From assembly GCA_018058095.1 (NCBI GenBank), contig JAGPCO010000025.1, positions 1 to 64,000 on the forward strand: a stretch of 64,000 nucleotides of DNA, in the 5' to 3' direction. Every line of letters begins with the position of its first letter. Position 1 is the first letter of the stretch. The DNA is from Kofleriaceae bacterium. GTDB lineage: Bacteria > Myxococcota_A > Polyangia > Haliangiales > Haliangiaceae. Below are positions 47,400 to 57,863 of the stretch, piece after piece. The notes beneath the pieces are model-generated. The model was not told the DNA's origin, made no database searches, and saw nothing but the letters and a program-made list of their open reading frames with translations. The translations under genes and the position numbers were made by a program.

Positions 47400-47512
47400 T
47401 ATGTAACTACGCTGACTATTCTCTTATCGATTGCCCGGCCGCATAACAGGGGAGTTCACCCAGACCACGGCCGCCAGCCGGCGGCTCCATCCCACGAGAG
47501 GTCCTTCCCGCC

Positions 47513-48076
47513 ATGTCGCTCATCAACCGCAAGATCCCCGAGTTCAAGGTCCAGGCCTTCCACAACGGCGAGTTCCGCTCCGTCACCCACCAGGACGTCC
47601 TGGGCAAGTGGTCGGTGTTCTTCTTCTACCCGGCCGACTTCACCTTCGTGTGCCCGACCGAGCTGGGCGACCTGGCCGACAAGTACGCCCAGCTCAAGGC
47701 CATGGGCGTCGAGGTCTACGCGGTCAGCACCGACACCCACTTCGTGCACAAGGCCTGGCACGACACCTCCGACACCATCAAGAAGATCCGCTACCCGATG
47801 CTGGCCGACCCGACCGCGCTGCTGGCCCAGGCCTTCGGCGTGTACATCGAGGAGGAGGGGCTGGCCTACCGCGGCACGTTCGTGGCCAACCCCGAGGGCC
47901 TGATCAAGGTCGCCGAGATCCACGACAACGGCATCGGCCGCAACTCCGACGAGCTGGTCCGCAAGATCCAGGCGGCGCAGTTCGTGGCCAGCCACCCCGG
48001 CGAGGTCTGCCCGGCCAAGTGGACGCCGGGCGCGTCGACGCTCAAGCCGGGGCTCGACCTGGTCGGCAAGATCTGA
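47513..48076 (+). CDS. ahpC: Alkyl hydroperoxide reductase C (2-Cys peroxiredoxin)
   Basis: 187 residues. Peroxidatic Cys47 in FTFVCPTELGDL and resolving Cys in HPGEVCPAKW near the C-terminus. Typical AhpC1 class. It reduces H2O2 and organic hydroperoxides and is recycled by AhpF, encoded 64 bp downstream. The FTFVCPTE and YRGTFVANPEG segments are characteristic. Intergenic palindromes upstream suggest regulation shared with the divergent sigma factor. Confidence 0.97.
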   Translation: MSLINRKIPEFKVQAFHNGEFRSVTHQDVLGKWSVFFFYPADFTFVCPTELGDLADKYAQLKAMGVEVYAVSTDTHFVHKAWHDTSDTIKKIRYPMLADPTALLAQAFGVYIEEEGLAYRGTFVANPEGLIKVAEIHDNGIGRNSDELVRKIQAAQFVASHPGEVCPAKWTPGASTLKPGLDLVGKI

Positions 48077-48140
48077 TCGGCCCGCCCGCTGCTCGCCCCC
48101 TCGATCACACCGCCGGCCACGCGCCGGCGCGGAGGCCCTC

Positions 48141-49691
48141 ATGCTCGACGCCGATCTGCTCACCCAGCTGCGTACGTTGTTCGCCCCGCTCGAGCACGAC
48201 CTGACCCTGCGGGTGCGCCCGAGTGACCACCCACGCCAGGCCGAGCTGCTGGCGCTGGCCGAGGGCGTGGCGTCGACCTCGCCGCGCCTGCACCTCGAGG
48301 TGGCGGGTGTGCCGGTGCCGACGGTGCAGCTCGAGCTGTGGCGCGGTGACACGCCGACCGGCGTGGTGTTCCGCGCCGTGCCGGGTGGGCACGAGTTCTC
48401 GTCGCTGGTGCTGGCGCTGCTGCACGCCGACGGCAAGGGCAAGCTGCCCGACGCCGCGCTCACCGCCCGCATCCGCGCCGTGCGTGGGCCGCTCGCGCTG
48501 CGTACGTACATGGCGCTGTCGTGCACCAGCTGCCCCGACGTGGTGCAGGCGCTCGACTTGATCGCCCTGCTCCACCCCGAGGTCTCGCACGAGGTGATCG
48601 ACGGCGACCTGGCCGGCGACGAGGTCGCGGCGCTCGGCCTGCAGGCGGTGCCGACGGTGTACCTGGGCGACCGTGTGTTGTCGGTCGGCAAGTCGTCGCT
48701 CGGGCAGCTGCTGGTGTTGCTCGAGGAGGCCGCGGGAACGACCGCCACGGCCGACCCCGCCGTCGCCCCGACCCGCTACGACGTGGTGGTCATCGGCGGC
48801 GGACCGGCCGGCGCCTCGGCCGCGATCTACACCGCGCGCAAGGGCCTGCGCACCGCGCTGGTGGCCGAGCGGCTGGGGGGCCAGCTGCAGGACACGCTCG
48901 GCATCGAGAACCTCATCGGCACCCGCTACACCGAGGGCCCACGGCTGGCGGCCGACCTCGACCAGCACCTGCGCGCCTACCCGGTCGAGGTGCTCGAGCA
49001 CCGTCGGGTCGAGCGCGTCGTCGACGGGCCGGTCAAGCAGGTCGTGCTCAGCGGCGGCGAGGTGCTCGAGGCCGGTCGGATCGTCATCGCCACCGGCGCG
49101 CGCTGGCGCGAGCTGGAGGTGCCGGGCGAGAAGGCCTACCTCGGCCGTGGCGTGGCGTTCTGCCCACACTGCGACGGCCCGTTCTACAAGGGCCGGCCGG
49201 TCGCGGTGGTCGGCGGTGGCAACTCCGGGGTCGAGGCCGCGCTCGACCTGGCCGGCCTGTGCAGCCACGTCACCCTGATCGAGTTCGCCGACGAGCTCAA
49301 GGCCGACGCCGTCCTGGTCGGCAAGCTTCGCGAGCGCGCCAACCTCACGGTCATCACCGGCGCGCGCACCACCGAGATCGTCGGCGACGGCGCCAAGGTG
49401 ACCGCGCTGCGCTACCAGGACCGGGCCAGCGGCGAGGTGCGGGACGTGCCCCTCGACGGGGTGTTCGTGCAGATCGGCCTGTCACCCAACAGCGCCGTGG
49501 CGCGCGGCCTGGTCGAGCTCAACCGCTTCGGCGAGATCGTCGTCGACGGCAAGGGCCGCACCAGCGTGCCTGGCATCTACGCCGCTGGCGACGTCACGAC
49601 CGAGCCGTTCAAGCAGATCGTGATCGCGATGGGCAAGGGCTCGACCGCCGCGCTGGCGGCCTTCGAGGACTCCCTGCGCGCGGCGCCGTGA
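48141..49691 (+). CDS. ahpF: Alkyl hydroperoxide reductase F (flavin disulfide reductase)
   Basis: 516 residues. N-terminal tandem thioredoxin-like folds with redox pair CTSC (SCTSCPDVVQAL), FAD motif VVIGGGPAGASAAIYTARKG (about 215), catalytic CPHC (AFCPHCDGPF), NADH motif VVGGGNSGVEAALDLAG and C-terminal FAD contact YAAGDVTTEPFKQI. Passes electrons from NADH to AhpC. Strong SD GGAGG 5 nt before the ATG. Complete and intact. Confidence 0.97.
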   Translation: MLDADLLTQLRTLFAPLEHDLTLRVRPSDHPRQAELLALAEGVASTSPRLHLEVAGVPVPTVQLELWRGDTPTGVVFRAVPGGHEFSSLVLALLHADGKGKLPDAALTARIRAVRGPLALRTYMALSCTSCPDVVQALDLIALLHPEVSHEVIDGDLAGDEVAALGLQAVPTVYLGDRVLSVGKSSLGQLLVLLEEAAGTTATADPAVAPTRYDVVVIGGGPAGASAAIYTARKGLRTALVAERLGGQLQDTLGIENLIGTRYTEGPRLAADLDQHLRAYPVEVLEHRRVERVVDGPVKQVVLSGGEVLEAGRIVIATGARWRELEVPGEKAYLGRGVAFCPHCDGPFYKGRPVAVVGGGNSGVEAALDLAGLCSHVTLIEFADELKADAVLVGKLRERANLTVITGARTTEIVGDGAKVTALRYQDRASGEVRDVPLDGVFVQIGLSPNSAVARGLVELNRFGEIVVDGKGRTSVPGIYAAGDVTTEPFKQIVIAMGKGSTAALAAFEDSLRAAP

Positions 49692-49707
49692 GCGCACCAG
49701 CCACCGG

Positions 49708-51186
49708 TCACGGCGCGCGCAGCACGCCGAGGTCGAGCGGCTGCCCCGGGCGCTGGTCCTGACAGCAGGCGGCGTCGGTCAACTCGCGCCAGCCCTCGCC
49801 CTGGCGCTTGACCATGAGGTGATAGGTCCCCGGCGCCACACCGGACAGGACGAACGCGCCGGCGCGGTCGGTCCGGGTCCGGATCGCCCCGGGCTCGAAC
49901 CCACACGGCGTCGACGCGGTGCCGGTAGACCGCAGGTCGGTACACAGCTCGAGCTCGGCGCCGACCACGGCCGCACCGCCGGCGCGCAGGCGGCCGCGCA
50001 CGTCGCCGACCGGCGCCGGTGGCGCGCTGGCGCCCGCCAGGTCGGGGCCCTCCCCCACCACCAGGATCGCCCGCAGCTCGCCGGTCAGCAGCGGTTCGGC
50101 CCCGGCCGGCCAGCGATGGACGACCGTGCCGGACCGGTCGAGCACGACCAGCCCGGCCTCGGTGCCGAGCCAGCCTCGGGCGCCGGCGTCGAGGCCAAGC
50201 GACACGACGCGTGAGGTCGCCACGCCACGATCGGCCAGCTCGATGCGGGTCCGAATCCCCCGCCCGCCTTGCACGACGACCTGATCGCGGTGGCTGACCA
50301 GCCAGGCGTCGCCCACGCCGGCGCTGACCGCGTCGATCGAGAACTGCCTGAGCACCCGGCCCTCGATGTCGACGAAGCCGAGGTCGACCGCGGTCCAGCC
50401 GTCGACGCCGGCCAGGTACAACCCCGCGGTGGTCGCGGCCGCCGCGCGACCGGCCGCGTCGACCACCAAGCCGCGCACCAGCGGGGTGCGCGGCAGCGGT
50501 GGCAGCGGCACGAAGGCCGCGTCGCCCTCGCCACGCCGGACCACGACCTTGCCATCGGTGGCGTAGACCGCGCCGGCGCCGGCGACGACGACGTCGAGCA
50601 GGCGGCCCGGGCCGAGCCCGAGCGCGGCCTTGTCGAGGACCTGCCAGGTCCCCGGCCCGCTCGGCCCGACCTCGAGGCGGCCGAGCGCGTCCTTGGCCGC
50701 GACCCACAGGGTGACGCCGCCGCCGGCGCGCGGTCCGGTGGCGATGGCGTTGGGGTAGGTCAGCGCCGGGTCGAGCGCGACGTCGCGGACGTCGTCGTCG
50801 TCGATGGCCAGCACGACCTTGCCGCTGGCGGCGTACACGCGGCCGTCGCCGCCGAGCGCCAGGTCCCACACCGGCAGCCCGGTGACGCGGCGCAGGACGC
50901 CCCCGGCCTCGATCCGCACCACCCCTTCGAGCCCGACCGACACGTACGTGGCCGGCCGCAGCGCCGGGCGCGCCGGCGCCGCGTCGGGCGTGACGGCCAG
51001 CGCCGGCGCCGCATCGACCGTGGCGGCCAGCGCCGGCGCCGCGTCGAGGGTGGAGGCCCGCGGCGGCACGGGCGCGGCCTCGGGCCCGGCCCGGGTCGGG
51101 CCCGGCCCGGGGCAACCGCCGCCGACTGCGAGCGCGAGCGCGGCGGTGACCGTGGCCAGCGAGGCGGTGCGGACGGCGGGCGGCAT
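49708..51186 (-). CDS. Lipoprotein with beta-propeller and C-terminal carboxypeptidase-regulatory domain
   Basis: 492 residues. Lipoprotein signal ends AVGGGCPGPG, followed by an Ala/Asp/Pro linker with DAAPALA repeats. The middle (about 80-380) holds propeller-like blades: VWDLALGGDGRVYAASGKVV, LLDVVVAGAGAVYATDGKVVV, GLYLAGVDGWTAVDLG. The C-terminal domain (about 395-480) has GDVRGRLRAGGAAVVGAELELC...AGAFVLSGVAPGTYHLMVK, the carboxypeptidase-regulatory Ig-like fold. No enzyme signature. The stop is 17 bp from the convergent ahpF stop. Confidence 0.75.
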   Translation of the reverse strand: MPPAVRTASLATVTAALALAVGGGCPGPGPTRAGPEAAPVPPRASTLDAAPALAATVDAAPALAVTPDAAPARPALRPATYVSVGLEGVVRIEAGGVLRRVTGLPVWDLALGGDGRVYAASGKVVLAIDDDDVRDVALDPALTYPNAIATGPRAGGGVTLWVAAKDALGRLEVGPSGPGTWQVLDKAALGLGPGRLLDVVVAGAGAVYATDGKVVVRRGEGDAAFVPLPPLPRTPLVRGLVVDAAGRAAAATTAGLYLAGVDGWTAVDLGFVDIEGRVLRQFSIDAVSAGVGDAWLVSHRDQVVVQGGRGIRTRIELADRGVATSRVVSLGLDAGARGWLGTEAGLVVLDRSGTVVHRWPAGAEPLLTGELRAILVVGEGPDLAGASAPPAPVGDVRGRLRAGGAAVVGAELELCTDLRSTGTASTPCGFEPGAIRTRTDRAGAFVLSGVAPGTYHLMVKRQGEGWRELTDAACCQDQRPGQPLDLGVLRAP

Positions 51187-51203
51187 GCCGCACGGTACCG
51201 CGA

Positions 51204-51268
51204 CTAGCAGGCTGCTGAAGAACCCGTGCCGGCGGCTCCAGCCGACGGGACGGGCTCCATCCTGCTAG
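51204..51268. repeat. 65-bp hairpin element with CTAGCAGG/CCTGCTAG ends
   Basis: CTAGCAGG (51204-51211) and CCTGCTAG (51261-51268) are exact inverses, and inside them a 15-bp arm pairs at 13 of 15 positions around a CC turn. The ctgctgaagaac segment after the left end resembles sequences at the termini of some IS families (recollection, weak). It lies in the 168-bp gap between divergent genes. CCTGCTAG recurs at 34546-34553. Confidence 0.5.
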
Positions 51269-51354
51269 GACCGGCCGGACCTCCCCCCGCTCTCACCACC
51301 GCGCTGGCACCCGCCCTGCCCCACCACCGGCGGCCGCCGTGCGACGCTGCGGCG

Positions 51355-52161
51355 GTGGACCTCGACGCCTACTTCCGCCGTATCGGCTACGCCGGCCCGC
51401 GTGCCCCCACGCTGACCACGCTGCACGCGGTGTGCGCCGCCCACGTCGCCACCATCCCGTTCGAGAATCTCGACGTCCTGCTCGGCCGTGGCATCGACCT
51501 GAGCGACGCCGCGGTCGACCGCAAGCTGCTCCACGACGGTCGCGGTGGCTACTGCTTCGAGCACAACACCCTGCTGCTGCGCGTGCTCCTCGCGCTCGGC
51601 TACCAGGCCGTGCCGATCAGCGCCCGGGTCCGCCTGCAGCGACCGCGCGACTTCACGCCGCCCCGCACCCACGTGTTCGTGCGGGTCGAGCTCGACGGTG
51701 AGTCCTGGCTGGCCGACGTCGGTGTCGGCGGCTTGTCGCCGACCGCGGCGCTCCGGCTGCAGGCCGACGTCGAGCAACCGACGCCGCACGAGCCACGCCG
51801 CCTGGTGCGCGAGGACGGCCGCTGGTTCCACCAGGCCTGGCTGGGCGACGCCTGGGCCGACGTGTGCGAGTTCACGCTGGAGGAGATGCCGCCCATCGAC
51901 CGCGAGGTCGGCAACTGGTTCACCAGCACCCACCCGGCCTCGCACTTCCGCAGCCGCCTGCTCGCCGCCCGGGCTCGGCCCGACGGCGGTCGAGTCACGC
52001 TGCTCAACCGCGAGCTGACGGTCCGGGCCCGCGGCGGCGCCACCACCACCATGACGGTGGCCGACCCCGACCAGCTGCTGGACGTGCTGGCCGAACACTT
52101 CGCGCTGCACCTGCCACCCGGCACCCGCCTGACCTGCCCGGGGCTCGACTGGCCGACCTGA
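51355..52161 (+). CDS. nat: Arylamine N-acetyltransferase
   Basis: 268 residues from GTG 51355; upstream sequence is non-coding and contains the hairpin element. Catalytic triad Cys67 (GRGGYCFEHN), His106 (RTHVFVRVEL), Asp121 (WLADVGVGG). IPFENLDVLLGR near residue 34 is family-typical. Transfers acetyl from acetyl-CoA to arylamines, or acts as a chain-release or aromatic-amine-modifying enzyme in natural-product pathways. No adjacent biosynthetic genes are seen. Confidence 0.94.
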   Translation: MDLDAYFRRIGYAGPRAPTLTTLHAVCAAHVATIPFENLDVLLGRGIDLSDAAVDRKLLHDGRGGYCFEHNTLLLRVLLALGYQAVPISARVRLQRPRDFTPPRTHVFVRVELDGESWLADVGVGGLSPTAALRLQADVEQPTPHEPRRLVREDGRWFHQAWLGDAWADVCEFTLEEMPPIDREVGNWFTSTHPASHFRSRLLAARARPDGGRVTLLNRELTVRARGGATTTMTVADPDQLLDVLAEHFALHLPPGTRLTCPGLDWPT

Positions 52162-52204
52162 CCGGCGCCGCTGCCGCCGGCTCTGGCCTGGTAGCATCGG
52201 CGCG

Positions 52205-56032
<3,828 letters not shown>

Positions 56033-56055
56033 GCGACCTGGGATACCCTGCCGGC

Positions 56056-56679
56056 ATGCGCACCCCGATCGTGGTCCTGCTCCTGTCCGCCTGCGCCAGC
56101 GCCTGCAGCGGCGCCAAGGGCCTCGAGCGTCGCCAGGGCCCGGCCTACCAGGACGAGGTCGCCAGCTGGCGCGCCGCGCTCGACCAGGCCGCGGCCGACG
56201 GCATGATCCTCGTCGTGCGCGGCTACCACGCCGGCGACGACTTCATCGCCGTCATGAGCAACGCCGAGTACTCCCACGCCATGGTGCTCGACCTCGGCCG
56301 TGGCGAGGTCATCGAGGCGGTCGGCGAGGGCGTGATCGTCACCCCGCTGGCCAAGGTGCTGTCCGAGTCGCACCAGATCATGCTCATCCGCCCGGCCGAC
56401 TTCACGGTCGACGCCGGCCGCGCCGCGCTGGCGCGGGCCCGCACCACCGTCGGCGCCGGCTACGACTACACCGGCATCGTCGGCGCACCCAGCCGCGACC
56501 GCTACTACTGCTCCGAGCTGGCGGCGTGGTCGTGGAACGTCCCGGTCGATCGCTGGGGCCCGGGCGCGGTCATCCACCCCGAGCAGCTGACCGCGCTGGG
56601 CGAGGTGCTGTTCACGTCGGGCCCGCGCGACGGCAAGCCCGACGCGGTCGGCCGCGCCGCCGCGCCGGCCGCGCCGTGA
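56056..56679 (+). CDS. YiiX/YebB-like permuted papain-fold lipoprotein
   Basis: 207 residues from ATG 56056. Lipoprotein signal LLLSACASACSG. Permuted NlpC/P60 (YiiX) family: catalytic His in NAEYSHAMVLDLG, then IEAVGEGVIVTPLAKVL, and catalytic Cys in RYYCSELAAWSW. These act as cysteine peptidases or amidases on cell-wall or lipid amide substrates. It follows the kinase gene by 23 bp on the same strand. Confidence 0.85.
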   Translation: MRTPIVVLLLSACASACSGAKGLERRQGPAYQDEVASWRAALDQAAADGMILVVRGYHAGDDFIAVMSNAEYSHAMVLDLGRGEVIEAVGEGVIVTPLAKVLSESHQIMLIRPADFTVDAGRAALARARTTVGAGYDYTGIVGAPSRDRYYCSELAAWSWNVPVDRWGPGAVIHPEQLTALGEVLFTSGPRDGKPDAVGRAAAPAAP

Positions 56680-56689
56680 GCGCCCGCGA

Positions 56690-56714
56690 AGGGGCACGTC
56701 GATCGGGGCTCAGC
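56690..56714. repeat. Partial copy of the 18.06 kb MITE terminus
   Basis: GAAGGGGCACGTCGATCGG and the following GGCTC match the inner part of the MITE end at 18064-18087 (GAAGGGGCAACTCGATCGG then AGCTC) at about 22 of 24 positions. No second inverted arm is visible nearby. Probably a decayed or solo-end copy, lying between the YiiX-like stop and the M32 fragment stop. Confidence 0.5.
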
Positions 56715-57563
56715 CGGCCTTGGCGCGCAGGTTGGTGAGGTGATCGTCGACCGCCAGCGGTCGGCCGGTCGCCCCGACCAGGATCTCCTCGGTCGAGCGC
56801 AGGCCACCGAAGCGGAACACGTGCTGCCGCAGCCAGTCGATGAGCGGCCGCAGGTCGAGCCGGGTGATGGCCGCGGCCAGGTCCGGCACGGCCCGCTCGG
56901 CCGCCGCGAACAGCTGCGAGCCGGCCAGGTTGCCGATGGTGTAGGTCGGGAAGTAGCCGAACATCGCCGCCGCCCAGTGCCCGTCGTCGAGCCAGCCGCG
57001 CCGGGCCGGCGTCGAGGCCCGCAGGTCGCGCGCGTACGCCGCGTCCCACGCCTCGGGCAGGTCCTGCACGCGCAGGTCGCCGGTCAGGAGCGCACGCTCG
57101 AGCTCGACCCGGATCGCGATGTGTAGATCGTAGGTCACCTCGTCGGCGCGGATACGCGACGCGCCCAGATCGACCGCGTTGGTCGCGGCCACGATCTGCT
57201 CGACCGACCACGCGCCCAGCGCCGGCGCCAGCACCACCAGCTGCGGCAGCGCGGCCTGCCAGAAGCCGCGACCGCGACCGATCCGGTTCTCGAGCATGCG
57301 GGCCTGGGCCTCGTGCAGCCCGAGCGACGACGCCTCGCCGACCGGCGTGCCGAACAGCTCGACCGGCAGCTGCTGGTCGTACACGCCGTGGCCGACCTCG
57401 TGCAGCATCGTGAACACGCCGTCGAGCGGCCGGTCGGGCGTGAGCCGGGTGGTCAGGCGCACGTCGCCCGGGCCGATGCGGATCGTCGACGGATGCGCCG
57501 CCTCGTCGATGCGCCCGCCGGCGAGATCGAAGCCGCACCAGGTGGCGATGCGCTCGGTCGACC
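56710..57563 (-). pseudogene. 5'-truncated M32 carboxypeptidase (Taq type)
   Basis: About 284 codons of the C-terminal half of an M32 metallocarboxypeptidase: GFDLAGGRIDEAAHPSTI, zinc motif FTMLHEVGHGVYDQ (HExxH), GLHEAQARMLENRIGRG (third Zn ligand Glu region), DGHWAAAMFGYFPTYTIGNL. The family is usually about 500 residues; the N-terminal ~220 residues are missing. No start codon precedes the homology; the open frame beyond 57563 is arginine/proline-rich shadow of the opposite-strand gene. The break coincides with the break of the facing fragment. Non-functional or mis-assembled. Confidence 0.75.
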
Positions 57564-57842
57564 GCGGCGGCGTGGGACCAGGCCCTGGACGAGGCCGCGG
57601 CCGACCCCGAGCGCTGGGTGGTGCAGCGCCTGGTCGACCTGCCGGTGGCCGAGTTCCCAGTCCGCGACGCCGCTGGCGCCATCCACCCCGAGTCGTTCTA
57701 CGTGGTGTACGGCTTCGCGCCCAGCCCATACGGCCTGGCCACCCTGGTCCGCGCCTCGCAGCGCCAGGTCGTCAACGTGGCGCAGCGCGGCGGCATGACC
57801 GCGGTGATGGTCGGCCAGGCCCCGGCGCTGACCGCGCTGTGA
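57564..57842 (+). pseudogene. 5'-truncated C-terminal fragment (possible circularly permuted ATP-grasp)
   Basis: About 92 codons: AWDQALDEAAADPERWVVQ, FPVRDAAGAIHPESFYVVYG and VRASQRQVVNVAQRGGMTAV before a TGA. The 'RWVVQ...VVNVAxxGG' pattern recalls the ends of circularly permuted ATP-grasp or glutathionylspermidine-synthase-like proteins, but this is tentative. There is no start; upstream sequence belongs to the M32 gene on the other strand. Ends 21 bp before the convergent thrA stop. Confidence 0.5.
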
Positions 57843-57863
57843 CGCGGGCCGGTTCCGCGATCT

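Noticed and set aside
47390-47445. OxyR-type site upstream of ahpC
   Set aside because: CTAT tetramers occur, but their spacing does not fit ATAG-N7-CTAT-N7-ATAG-N7-CTAT.
57564-57729. N-terminal extension of the M32 gene to an upstream ATG at 57729
   Set aside because: The extension is Arg/Pro/Gly shadow sequence of the facing fragment and has none of the M32 N-terminal helices.
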